Below, one piece after another: positions 23,611 to 32,300 of a stretch of DNA of 64,000 nt. How positions within the stretch are numbered: the stretch's first letter is position 1; each line of letters starts with the position of its first letter. The stretch lies in contig JAIELH010000011.1 of NCBI GenBank assembly GCA_019753125.1, positions 1 through 64,000 of the forward strand. Reading direction: 5' to 3'. The notes below the pieces were generated by a model that did not search any database, was not told where the DNA came from, and was given only the letters and a program-made list of their open reading frames with translations. Source of the DNA: Gallionellaceae bacterium. Its GTDB lineage: Bacteria; Pseudomonadota; Gammaproteobacteria; Burkholderiales; Gallionellaceae. The position numbers and the translations under genes were made by a program.

Positions 23611-23751
23611 GTGCACCTCTAAAAATCCACATTTCATCCCAACTGCTGCGTTGCGTAAAAAATTTCTTGCTTACATATCACACATATGCGGCGCGGCAAA
23701 ATTTTTTCCGCGCCTTGCATTTGGGCGAACTCTGAATTTCTAGAGGTGCCC
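23611..23751. mobile_element. MITE-like palindromic element with TTAA target duplication
   Basis: The 141-bp element has imperfect terminal inverted repeats: GCACCTCTAAAAAT at 23613-23626 pairs with ATTTCTAGAGGTGC at 23736-23749 (13 of 14). It is flanked by TTAA at 23607-23610 and 23752-23755, consistent with a 4-bp target duplication. It contains no open frame that encodes a transposase, so it would be non-autonomous. It lies between nnrS and the FmdE-like gene. Confidence 0.75.
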
Positions 23752-23780
23752 TTAATCAAGCTCCAAAAAACAAACAGAAA

Positions 23781-25001
23781 TCAGCGCGCGCGCAAACAGA
23801 ACGGCAGGTAGCGCAGCACCCAGGGCGCGAAGCATAACAGCCAGACGGCGGCGGCAGCCAGATACAACCCTGTCATGGCCTGCACAGGCAGCATGTCCGC
23901 CGACACGCGCAATACCGCAGCGAGCTGCATTCCGGCAAACATCAGCTTGGTCGCGGCATCCGCCTGTATCGGCCTACCGGAATGCCCGAGCGTAACGCGC
24001 GTGGACATGCCGATCAGCAATGTGGCGAAATAGCCGATTGTCAGCGCATGCAACGGCGCAAGCCCCCAGATATGCGTTTCACCGTGGCTGGTCAGCAACG
24101 CCAGGCTTTGCGCCGTGAACAGCAGCATCGCGATGCCCAGCCAGGCAAAGCCGATGTGCAGCACGGCGAGCATCGGGTTATGCAGGTTGCGGCGTATTCC
24201 CCAGACATAGGTCAGATAAAGCGCCGCAATCGCCAGCGGCGCATCGCATAACCACAGCCAGGCGGCAGCCTCGGCCAGTTGCAGCACCCCATGCGCCACG
24301 CTGCCCGCCAGCATTACCCACCATGCCCAGAAAGGGCGCGGCACCAGCGGATCCTGCAACGCAGTGCTGGTGAAGAACGGGATCATGCGGTGCGCCACGC
24401 TGGCGAATACCGGCAGCAGGAACAGCCATATCCCGCCCTGCAGCGCAACGCGCAGCCACGCCGGATTGTCATTCAGCAACCAGATCGCATAGGTGGCAAC
24501 GCAGCACCAACCGATACCGAGCGCGACAAAGATGGCTTGGGGATGGCGCTTGTCCGGATTGGCGGTATCGAGCAGCACACGCAGCAACGCGCTCAGCGCA
24601 ACACCCCACCCGGCCAACGTGAAGAAGGTGGCAATCAGCAGCACATAGCGGCCGGTAAACAAGCCGGCATAAAAACCGGCCGCCCCCAGCATCAGCAGCA
24701 CGAACGCAGGCACATAACGCCGCGCCGGTATTTCCCGTCCGCCCATCCAGCGCGGAAACGTGGTCATCAAGAAACCGAACATGAAGAACGGGAACAGCAC
24801 ATAGATCATCAAGTAACCATGTGCGGCAACGGGAATGACTGGCCAGTCCACGGGATGGCCGACAATGCCGTAGCGCGTCGCCATCTCGACTGACCACCAT
24901 AGCATCGCGGCAAGAGTTTGCAGCGCGCCGCCGAAGAACATCACGCGGTGCGGTGCGGAGGTAAAGATACGCCAGTGTTCTGAAATTGACATGGTTTGCA
25001 T
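23781..25001 (-). CDS. nnrS: NnrS family protein of the nsrR operon
   Basis: From ATG 25001 the protein has 406 residues with about 12 membrane segments. Family features: WRIFTSAPHRVMFFGGALQ, PVAAHGYLMIYVLFPFFMFGFLMTTFPRW, LHALTIGYFATLLIGMSTRVTLGHSG (conserved His). A second ATG at 24992 is equally placed; neither has a clear ribosome-binding site. The frame stays open far upstream into nsrR but is not NnrS-like there. Known role: NnrS is a haem- and copper-containing membrane protein that lessens nitrosative stress. It lies 41 nt after nsrR. Confidence 0.92.
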   Translation of the reverse strand: MQTMSISEHWRIFTSAPHRVMFFGGALQTLAAMLWWSVEMATRYGIVGHPVDWPVIPVAAHGYLMIYVLFPFFMFGFLMTTFPRWMGGREIPARRYVPAFVLLMLGAAGFYAGLFTGRYVLLIATFFTLAGWGVALSALLRVLLDTANPDKRHPQAIFVALGIGWCCVATYAIWLLNDNPAWLRVALQGGIWLFLLPVFASVAHRMIPFFTSTALQDPLVPRPFWAWWVMLAGSVAHGVLQLAEAAAWLWLCDAPLAIAALYLTYVWGIRRNLHNPMLAVLHIGFAWLGIAMLLFTAQSLALLTSHGETHIWGLAPLHALTIGYFATLLIGMSTRVTLGHSGRPIQADAATKLMFAGMQLAAVLRVSADMLPVQAMTGLYLAAAAVWLLCFAPWVLRYLPFCLRAR

Positions 25002-25042
25002 GGGGGTTAGATTGGATGTTTTGCCAGTATTACCTGTGCGCT

Positions 25043-25540
25043 TCACCCCACCCTCTTTCCTGCCTGTGGTGGGCGGCTTTTGCACTGCCCTGCCCGCGTT
25101 TTTTTGCACAACGGCAGCAGGGATTCTTCCAGCATCTTGCCATCCTTCACCAGATCGGCCAATGAAACCCGGCGCAACACCTCGAAGAATGCGGCTCGCG
25201 CCCGCAGCAGAACGCTGGTCAACTCGCATGCGCCGGAAATGACACACTGATTCTTGGTATCGCCAAAACATTCCACCAGATCGAAGTTATCCTCGGTCGC
25301 GCGCAGCACTTCTTCGACGGTAATGCTCTGTGGCGGACGCGCCAGACAAACGCCGCCGTTGCGCCCGCGTGTACTTACAATCAAGCCCGCCTTGGTCAAC
25401 TGGTGCGATATCTTGACCAGATGATTCTTGGAAATCGCGAACCGGTCGCTGACCTCCTGAATCGTAACCGGCTCGTCCATTCGCAGCGACAGGTACATCA
25501 ACAGCCTCAAACCAAGGTCGGTGTATTTGGTCAGTTTCAT
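25043..25540 (-). CDS. nsrR: NsrR-type Rrf2-family NO-sensing repressor
   Basis: From ATG 25540 the protein has 165 residues (MKLTKYTDLGLRLLMYLSLR). The winged helix includes VTIQEVSDRFAISKNHLVKISHQL. Three cysteines at residues 91, 99 and 105 (ECFGDTKNQC, SGAC) are placed as in Rrf2 proteins that hold an iron-sulfur cluster. Known role: NsrR represses NO-detoxification genes, and NO destroys the cluster and relieves repression. The divergent hemerythrin gene and a palindromic operator between the two starts support this identity over IscR. Confidence 0.9.
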   Translation of the reverse strand: MKLTKYTDLGLRLLMYLSLRMDEPVTIQEVSDRFAISKNHLVKISHQLTKAGLIVSTRGRNGGVCLARPPQSITVEEVLRATEDNFDLVECFGDTKNQCVISGACELTSVLLRARAAFFEVLRRVSLADLVKDGKMLEESLLPLCKKTRAGQCKSRPPQAGKRVG

Positions 25541-25564
25541 GCTTGTATTGGCCTGCACCTATTT

Positions 25565-25599
25565 AACATGTGCAAATCATACATGTTTTGTTGTATAGT
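25565..25599. promoter_or_regulatory. Palindromic operator and promoter between nsrR and the hemerythrin operon
   Basis: AACATGT (25565-25571) and ACATGTT (25581-25587) form a perfect 7-bp inverted repeat with a 9-nt spacer, 23 bp in all, as expected for an NsrR-type dimer site. A -10 box TATAGT lies at 25594-25599 for the plus-strand operon, so the operator covers the -35 region. This would allow NsrR to repress both its own operon and the divergent one. Confidence 0.7.
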
Positions 25600-25671
25600 G
25601 CCATAACTTTCCATTTCCATAAACCGGCACAACGGCAGCCATGCCATACACATTACGATAAGGACAGCGAC

Positions 25672-26103
25672 ATGAATACCATTGCAGAATTTATGACCCA
25701 TGACCACAAGGCTTGCGACAACGAGTTCGCCGACGCGGAACAGGCCGCATTCGATGGCGACTGGTCCAAGACCGAAGCCAGCTTCAATGCCTTCCGCAAC
25801 GACATGGCGCATCATTTCCGCATGGAAGAAGAAGCGCTGTTCCCCACCTTGCAGTCCGCCGGCGGCCCCTCCGGCCCGGTGCAAATGATGCTGATGGAAC
25901 ATGTGCAGATGAACGACCTGATCGCGGATATGGCTGCGGCAGTGGCCGAGAAAGATGAAGACAAATACCGGGGCCTGTCGGAAACCCTGCTGATCGTGAT
26001 GCAGCAACACAACCACAAGGAAGAGCAGATTCTTTATCCGATCGCGGATCATATCCTGTCGGCACAACGCGAATCCGTTCTCGAGCGCATGCAGGCAGTT
26101 TGA
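25672..26103 (+). CDS. Hemerythrin-like HHE-domain protein
   Basis: From ATG 25672 (AAGGA 8 nt upstream) the protein has 143 residues. The di-iron ligand motifs are seen in FMTHDHKACDNEF, DMAHHFRMEEEALFP, LMEHVQMNDLI and VMQQHNHKEEQILYPIADHIL. Known role: binding of O2 or NO by a di-iron centre; several such genes are NsrR-regulated. It is the first gene of the plus-strand operon that continues with DUF2249, an NnrS-like protein, SirB2 and a further hemerythrin. Confidence 0.92.
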   Translation: MNTIAEFMTHDHKACDNEFADAEQAAFDGDWSKTEASFNAFRNDMAHHFRMEEEALFPTLQSAGGPSGPVQMMLMEHVQMNDLIADMAAAVAEKDEDKYRGLSETLLIVMQQHNHKEEQILYPIADHILSAQRESVLERMQAV

Positions 26104-26109
26104 ACAGCA

Positions 26110-26340
26110 ATGCCGGTTGAAACAATACAAAAAATCGATGTACGCTGGCTGCCGCCGCCCGAGCCTTTCGAGCGCATCATGCGCGCGTTGCAGACACTCC
26201 CCGCCGGAGCCAGCCTGCAAGTGCTGATCCATCGCGAGCCCTACCCGCTTTACGAGGCACTGCGCGATTCCGGCTATGTCTGGCAAACCACCGCGCTCGG
26301 GGATGACGACTTTGAAATCCTGATCAGCCGCGCCGCATGA
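26110..26340 (+). CDS. DUF2249-domain protein
   Basis: The protein has 76 residues, one DUF2249 domain (TusA-like fold): IDVRWLPPPEPFERIMRALQ, then SLQVLIHREPYPLYEALRDSG and DDFEILISRAA. Known: DUF2249 proteins recur beside hemerythrin and NnrS genes in NO-responsive loci, but no biochemical role is settled. It starts 6 nt after the hemerythrin gene and overlaps the next gene by 4 nt. Confidence 0.88.
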   Translation: MPVETIQKIDVRWLPPPEPFERIMRALQTLPAGASLQVLIHREPYPLYEALRDSGYVWQTTALGDDDFEILISRAA

Positions 26341-27635
26341 AACTCGCCTCGCTCAGCACCGATCAGGCCCCGCCGATTTTTATACCGCTGCGCTTCTTTG
26401 CCGTCGCGCCGCTATTTATGATATTGGCTGCGCTGCTGCTGGCGACCAGCAACGGCAACCCGTTTTCCGACATCCACTCTCCGGCGCTGCTCGCCGCCAC
26501 CCATTGCATCACGCTGGGCTTCGTCGCAATGACGATGCTGGGCGCGATACAGCAGATCCTGCCGGTCATGATCGGCAGCACGATGCCGGCGCCCGCGCCG
26601 GTGGCATGGCTCACACTGCTGTCATTAACGCTGGGGACGCTGTTGCTGTCTTCCGGTTTCATGCTGGGCAAGGCGGAATTGCTCAACCTGGCCTGGCCGT
26701 TGCTGGGGCTGACTTTTCTGGTGTTCATCGGCGCCAGCCTGGTCAGTCTGACGCGCGCCGCAGCGCGGAACGTGACCAAGGCTGCGGTGCTGCTCGCGCT
26801 GTTCGCGCTGACCGGAGCGATCACACTGGGCGCGCTGCTGGCCAGAGGCTACGCCACTGGCCTCGCGCTGGACTACCTCCGCCTGGCGGCCGCGCATATC
26901 AGCCTGGCATTGGGCGGCTGGGTGATGCTGCTGATTGTCGGCGTGTCCTATCAGGTCGTGCCGATGTTCCAGATCACGCCCCCTTACCCAAAGCGGCTGA
27001 CCGAAACCCTGGCTCCGGCGATATTCGCCGTCCTGCTGATCAACTTGGCAATACTGTTGCTCGAACCGGCGTCGCGCTGGCCGGGATTCATTGCGGAAAG
27101 CCTGTTCTGGCTGCTGTCCGGTTGCTTCGCCGTGGTGACCCTCAGGCTGCAAAACCAGCGGAAACGCCGCATTGCCGACGCCACGCTGAGCTTCTTCCAG
27201 TTGGGCATGTTCTCGCTGCTGCTGGCCGCATTGTTTTCGCTTGCCTCGTTCATCCCGTCAACCGCCTTCGCCCAACCGAGGCTGTTGTCCGCAATCGCGT
27301 TCCTGCTGGGCTTCGCGATGTCGCTGATTCAGGGCATGCTGTACAAGATCATCCCGTTCCTGGTGTGGTTCCACCTGTTCCGTGGTGGGCCAAGCGCGAC
27401 CAAGGTCGGCATCCCGAATGTGAAGGAGGTCATCCCGGAGCGCTGGATGTGGCGGCATCTGTGGCTGCATGGCGCCACCATATTAGCGGCGCTGCTGGCA
27501 TCCGGCTGGGATGCTGCGGTATGGCTGCTTGCGCTCGGACTATTGCTGCAAGGGCTGTTGCTCGGCTATGCGGTGTTTACCGGCATTGCGGTTTACCGGC
27601 GCACGCTGCGAAAGATCGAACAGGCATCGCGATGA
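26337..27635 (+). CDS. NnrS-like polytopic membrane protein
   Basis: The protein has 432 residues with about 12 membrane segments. Conserved-looking sites include AATHCITLGFVAMTMLGAIQQILPVM, SYQVVPMFQITPPYPK and FLVWFHLF. The layout resembles NnrS and the haem-copper oxidase subunit I superfamily, though it lacks the NnrS N-terminal motif. Its place in an NsrR-controlled operon suggests a role in NO handling or as a haem-copper membrane protein. I cannot name a family with certainty. Confidence 0.72.
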   Translation: MKLASLSTDQAPPIFIPLRFFAVAPLFMILAALLLATSNGNPFSDIHSPALLAATHCITLGFVAMTMLGAIQQILPVMIGSTMPAPAPVAWLTLLSLTLGTLLLSSGFMLGKAELLNLAWPLLGLTFLVFIGASLVSLTRAAARNVTKAAVLLALFALTGAITLGALLARGYATGLALDYLRLAAAHISLALGGWVMLLIVGVSYQVVPMFQITPPYPKRLTETLAPAIFAVLLINLAILLLEPASRWPGFIAESLFWLLSGCFAVVTLRLQNQRKRRIADATLSFFQLGMFSLLLAALFSLASFIPSTAFAQPRLLSAIAFLLGFAMSLIQGMLYKIIPFLVWFHLFRGGPSATKVGIPNVKEVIPERWMWRHLWLHGATILAALLASGWDAAVWLLALGLLLQGLLLGYAVFTGIAVYRRTLRKIEQASR

Positions 27636-28015
27636 GCTTCCTGCTATTCAAGACCCTGCATGTCTCCTGCGCGGCACTCAGCTTCACGCTGTTTTTCCTG
27701 CGCGGCATCTGGAGTTTCAACGACTCGCCGATCATGCGCCAGCGCTGGGTCGAGGTGGTGCCGCATGTTGTGGATACGCTGCTGCTCGCCAACGCGCTTG
27801 CGCTGGCTTTCACGATCGAGCAATACCCGTTCGTGGATACGTGGCTGACCGCAAAATTCTTCGGCCTGCTGCTGTACATCATGCTGGGCTCCGTCGCGCT
27901 GACCCCCGGCAGAAGCAAGGCCATCCGCATCGCTGCATGGCTGGCGGCGCTGGCGGTATTCATCTATATCGTGCTGGTCGCCGCGACGCACAACCCGCTA
28001 CCATTCATCCATTAA
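27632..28015 (+). CDS. SirB2 family membrane protein
   Basis: From ATG 27632 (ATGA overlap with the previous stop) the protein has 127 residues with four membrane segments and the SirB2 pattern: FKTLHVSCAALSFTLFFLRGIW, HVVDTLLLANALALAFTIEQYPF, WLTAKFFGLLLYIMLGSVAL. Known role: function is unsettled; the family is named for a Salmonella invasion regulator but is a widespread membrane protein. A longer frame open from 26504 only overlaps the previous gene out of frame. Confidence 0.87.
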   Translation: MSFLLFKTLHVSCAALSFTLFFLRGIWSFNDSPIMRQRWVEVVPHVVDTLLLANALALAFTIEQYPFVDTWLTAKFFGLLLYIMLGSVALTPGRSKAIRIAAWLAALAVFIYIVLVAATHNPLPFIH

Positions 28016-28025
28016 GGAATACAAC

Positions 28026-28577
28026 ATGATTTCGTTTGCATCCGCAGAAGCCGCTCCCAGTTTCGATCACCCGCTGGAAATGCTGCACGCCTGCCACGGC
28101 AAGATCCAGCGGCAGCTCGGCACGCTGCAAAAACTGGCTGCCCATCTGCCCGAGCACGGTTGCGACCAACAAGCGCAACAAGCCGCACAGAGCATCCTGC
28201 GCTACTTCGATACTTCCGGACAATTCCATCATCAGGACGAGGAAGAGAATTTATTCCCGACACTGCTTGCGCTGGACATCCCGGACAAGGCCCAGGTAAA
28301 AAAACTGATCGAGCGCCTGCTCGGCCAGCATGTCGTCATGTTTGCTGCCTGGGATGAAACGCGTGCGGTACTGGTGAAGCTTGCCGAAGGAATAAACACG
28401 CCGCTGCCGGAAGAACTGACCGGGAAACTGATCAACACCTACACTAGGCACATCTACTTCGAAGAAACCGAACTGCTGCCGCTTGCCGCGCACCTGCTCA
28501 GCCCCGGGCAAATCGTCGAACTGGGAAGAAGCATGGCCGAACGGCGCGGCGCAAAATTCCCTCTGCCCCCCGCCTGA
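28026..28577 (+). CDS. Hemerythrin-like HHE-domain protein
   Basis: The protein has 183 residues. The di-iron ligand pattern is in LEMLHACHGKIQRQL, GQFHHQDEEENLFPTLLAL, LLGQHVVMFAAW and YTRHIYFEETELLPLAAHLL. It has a longer N-terminus than the other two hemerythrins in the locus and ends with a proline-rich tail. It is the last gene of the plus-strand NsrR operon, 10 nt after the SirB2 gene. Confidence 0.9.
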   Translation: MISFASAEAAPSFDHPLEMLHACHGKIQRQLGTLQKLAAHLPEHGCDQQAQQAAQSILRYFDTSGQFHHQDEEENLFPTLLALDIPDKAQVKKLIERLLGQHVVMFAAWDETRAVLVKLAEGINTPLPEELTGKLINTYTRHIYFEETELLPLAAHLLSPGQIVELGRSMAERRGAKFPLPPA

Positions 28578-28597
28578 TTCCAAGCCTGCAAAACAGA

Positions 28598-28619
28598 GCG
28601 CTCTCTGAGGAGAGGGCGC
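28598..28619. terminator. Hairpin between convergent genes
   Basis: GCGCTCTCT (28598-28606) pairs with AGAGGGCGC (28611-28619), one G-T pair, around a 4-nt loop. It lies between the end of the hemerythrin operon and the convergent small-protein gene. There is no T-tract, so its role as a terminator is only probable. Confidence 0.45.
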
Positions 28620-28636
28620 CCAATCGCAGGTGGCAG

Positions 28637-28732
28637 TTACGCTTTACCCATATGACCCGTCACCTTGACAGGCGCGGGCTGCTTCTTGGGTTTTTTCGCT
28701 TCCTTGGTTTTGCGTTGCTGTCCTTTAGCCAT
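28637..28732 (-). CDS. 31-residue highly basic small protein
   Basis: A 32-codon gene starts at ATG 28732 with AAGGAG 7 nt upstream and overlaps the stop of the upstream gene by 8 nt. The protein starts MAKGQQRKTKEAKKPKKQ and ends TGHMGKA; it has about a dozen lysine or arginine residues and no hydrophobic core. Similar short MAKGQ-type, KEAKKPKK-containing proteins are common in betaproteobacteria, so I consider it real. Function unknown; a nucleic-acid or ribosome-binding role is a guess. Confidence 0.72.
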   Translation of the reverse strand: MAKGQQRKTKEAKKPKKQPAPVKVTGHMGKA

Positions 28733-29105
28733 GATCGTTCTCCTTGGGTTGTTGCGCGTGCATGATAATACATTCAGGCGTCAGTTCAACTTGGTTTTTC
28801 CGCCCACTGCGACGGCGATCCAGCCACCAGGCGAACAACGGAAGCAGCAGGATACCACCCGGAACGATCAGCGGTATCAGGTAAGGGCTCAAACCGGACA
28901 AAGCGCGCAAGTTGCGCTGCAAGACTGCACGATCTTCGGCGTTCCATTGCCCGCCATTGCGGCGCTTCATTAAAATAGGGATCAAGCCATGCACCTGAGA
29001 AAGTTCGTTACGGATATACGAACGCTGGCTTTCATGAATCGAACGCACTGCGGCCCACTTTCCCTGCAATGGTGAAATAGTTTTTCTGCGCGGTAATTGT
29101 CTCAT
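28725..29105 (-). CDS. LETM1-like-domain small membrane-associated protein
   Basis: From ATG 29105 the protein has 126 residues. It has one hydrophobic segment near the C-terminus, LSPYLIPLIVPGGILLLPLF followed by AWWLDRRR, which resembles LETM1-like sequences of proteobacteria. The N-terminal part is basic and helical. An open frame continues upstream to 29228. Its 3' end overlaps the small basic protein gene, so the two are coupled. Function unknown. Confidence 0.6.
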   Translation of the reverse strand: MRQLPRRKTISPLQGKWAAVRSIHESQRSYIRNELSQVHGLIPILMKRRNGGQWNAEDRAVLQRNLRALSGLSPYLIPLIVPGGILLLPLFAWWLDRRRSGRKNQVELTPECIIMHAQQPKENDHG

Positions 29106-29266
29106 GCGTCTGGGCGATATTTGAACCGGCTCTTGATGAAGCGAACAAAAGACTATTATTGCACAAAAGGATATGGCGAATTTATATACCGCCACACCTG
29201 CCCTGCCCGGCAAACACCCTGCCGACATATCGCGACACTAAGTGTGTTAAGGCCATGTTAAGTACG

Positions 29267-29295
29267 TTGACAAACACCTGGCAAGGTGGTTTTAT
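29267..29295 (+). promoter_or_regulatory. Sigma-70-type promoter of the formate dehydrogenase operon
   Basis: A perfect -35 TTGACA (29267-29272) and a -10 TTTTAT (29290-29295) are separated by 17 nt, about 68 nt before the fdoG start. A sigma-54 site was considered but the GG-GC spacing does not fit. Confidence 0.55.
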
Positions 29296-29362
29296 GCACA
29301 CACAAGCAAGCCCGGTTTAGTTTAGTGACATCACCCGTTACATGACAAAAGGAGGCCGTGAA

Positions 29363-32300
29363 ATGCAAGTCACACGAAGGCAATTCTTCAAGATTTGTGC
29401 GAGCGGGCTGGGCAGTTCCAGCTTGGCGATGCTGGGGTTCGCACCCGGCGAAGCACTGGCGGAAACGCGCAATTTCAAGCTGGCGCGCACCACCGAAACC
29501 CGCAACACCTGCCCGTATTGTTCAGTGGGCTGCGGCATTCTGATCTACGGCCTGGGCGACAAAGCCAAGAACGTCCACACAAAAGTCATCCACATTGAAG
29601 GCGACCCGGATCATCCGGTGAATCGCGGCACACTCTGCCCCAAAGGCGTCGGCCTGCTGGATTTCGTGCAAAGCCCCAACCGCCTCAAGCATCCGGAATA
29701 TCGCGCACCCGGCAGCAAGGAATGGAAGCGCATATCCTGGGACGAGGCCTTTACGCGCATCAGCAAGCTGATGAAGGAAGACCGGGACAAGAATTTCATC
29801 GACAAGAACAAGGATGGCGTCACGGTAAACCGCTGGGTGTCCACGGGCTTTCTGGCCGCCTCCGCCTCCAGCAACGAATCGGGCTACATCACCCACAAAG
29901 TGGTGCGCAGCTTGGGGATGCTCTCATTCGACAATCAAGCACGCGTATGACACGGACCTACGGTGGCAAGTCTTGCCCCTACGTTCGGCCGCGGTGCGAT
30001 GACCAATCATTGGGTCGACATAAAGAATGCCGATCTTGTCCTGATCATGGGCGGCAACGCCGCCGAAGCACACCCTTGCGGTTTCAAATGGGTAACTGAA
30101 GCCAAAGAAAAACGCCAGGCCAAGCTCATTGTCGTAGACCCGCGCTACACGCGCTCCGCCGCAGTATCGGATTTTTACGCGCCGATCCGCACCGGCTCCG
30201 ACATCGCCTTTCTCGGCGGGCTGATCAACTACCTGCTCAGCAACGACAAGATTCACCATGAGTATGTGAAGAATTACACCGACTTCAGCTTTCTGGTGAA
30301 GGACGAGTTCAAGTTCGAGAACGGCATTTATTCCGGCTATGATCCGGAGAAACGCAAGTACGATAAGTCCACCTGGGGCTACCAGATGGGCAAAGATGGC
30401 TTCGTCGTCACCGACCCGACGCTGGAAAACCCGCGCTGTGTGTATCAGATGATGAAGGCGCATTACTCGCGCTACACCCCGGAAGTGGTCTCCAACATCT
30501 GCGGCACACCCAAGGATGCCTTCCTGAAAATCTGCGAGATGATTGCGGAAACTTCCAAGCCGGACAAGGCGATGACGATCATGTACGCCTTGGGCTGGAC
30601 GCAACACTCGCAGGGCTCTCAGATCATCCGCACCGGCGCGATGGTGCAGTTGCTGCTGGGCAACATCGGCGTGGCTGGCGGCGGCATCAATGCCCTCAGA
30701 GGCCACTCCAACATTCAGGGGCTGACCGATCTGGGCCTGATGACCAACCTGCTACCGGGTTACATGACGCTGCCCAGCGAAGCCGAACAGGACTACAAGG
30801 GTTATGTCGAGAAACGTGCTCTGAAACCGCTACGCCCGGGGCAGATGAGCTACTGGCAGAACTACGGCAAATTTTTTGTCAGTAACATGAAAGCCTGGTT
30901 CGGCGATGCTGCAACCCAGGACAACAACTTTTGCTACGACTGGCTGCCCAAGCTCGACAAGAACTATGACATCCTGCAAGTGTTCGAGAACATGAACCAG
31001 GGCAAGGTCAACGGCTACATTTGCCAGGGCTTCAATCCGCTCGCATCGGCGCCGTGCAAGGTCAAAATTTCCGGCTCGCTGGCGAAGCTCAAGTACCTCG
31101 TCGTGATCGATCCGCTGGCGACCGAAACCTCCGAGTTCTGGCAGAGCCACGGCGTGTACAACGAAGTGGATCCGAGCAAGATACAGACCGAAGTATTCCG
31201 CCTGCCTTCCACCTGTTTCGCGGAAGAGGATGGCTCTCTGGTCAGCTCCAGCCGCGTGCTGCAATGGCACTGGAAAGCCACCGAACCACCGGGCGAGGCG
31301 AAAACCGACCCTGAAATCATGGCGGGTATTTTCCTCAAACTGAAGGAGATGTACAAAAAGGACGGCGGCGCTTTCCCCGACCCCATCCTGAACCTGACCT
31401 GGAAACATCGCCAGCCGAATTCGCCTTCTCCCGAGGAACTGGCAAAGGAGTTTTCCGGCAAGGCATTGAAGGATGTGACCGACCCGAAGGATGCGACCAA
31501 GGTGCTGGTAAAAACCGGCGAACAGTTGAACGGCTTCGCGGAATTGCGCGATGACGGCTCCACCTCGTGCGGTTGCTGGATCTTTGCTGGCAGTTGGTCG
31601 GAGAAGGGTAACCTGATGGCGCGGCGTGACAACTCCGATCCGTTCGGCATCGGGCAAACGCTGAACTGGGCCTATGCCTGGCCGGCAAATCGGCGCGTCC
31701 TCTATAACCGCGCATCCTGCGATCTCAACGGCAAACCCTACGACGCCAGGCGCAAGCTGATCGGATGGGACGCCGCCGCAGGCAAATGGACCGGCTCGGA
31801 CATTCCGGACATCAAGGCCGACTCCGCGCCTGAAGAAGGCATCAGCCCGTTCATCATGAACCCGGAAGGCGTGGCGCGCTTCTTCGCGATCGACAAGATG
31901 GCGGAAGGGCCTTTCCCGGAGCACTACGAACCGATGGAATCGCCGCTCGACAACAATCCGCTGCATCCGAACAATCCGCTGGCACGAGCCAACCCTGCGG
32001 CGCGGGTGTTCAAGGATGATTGGGAGACGTTCGGCAAGGCGGACAAATACCCTTATGTCGCGACCACCTACCGGCTCACCGAGCACTTCCACTTCTGGAC
32101 CAAGCACTCGAAGCTGAATGCGATCATGCAGCCGGAACAGTTCGTCGAAATCGGCGAGGAGATGGCCAAAGAGAAAGGCATCAAGGCCGGCGATCGTGTC
32201 GTGGTGAAATCCAAACGCGGGTTCATCGTTGCCGTGGCCGTCGTCACGAAGCGCCTAAAAACGCTGACCGTGGCGGGCAAGAAAGTCCATACCGTGGGCA

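Noticed and set aside
26504-27631. Upstream extension of the SirB2 frame (a possible 503-residue protein)
   Set aside because: The added part overlaps the NnrS-like gene out of frame and is Arg/Ala-rich; the ATGA overlap at 27632 is the natural start.
29267-29300. A sigma-54 promoter before fdoG (TGGCA near 29279)
   Set aside because: The distance from GG to GC is 14 nt, not the required 10; a TTGACA-17-TTTTAT promoter fits better.
29948-29950. A frame-ending stop codon suggesting a broken formate dehydrogenase gene
   Set aside because: The TGA is at the known selenocysteine position and is followed by a SECIS-like hairpin; selABC are nearby.
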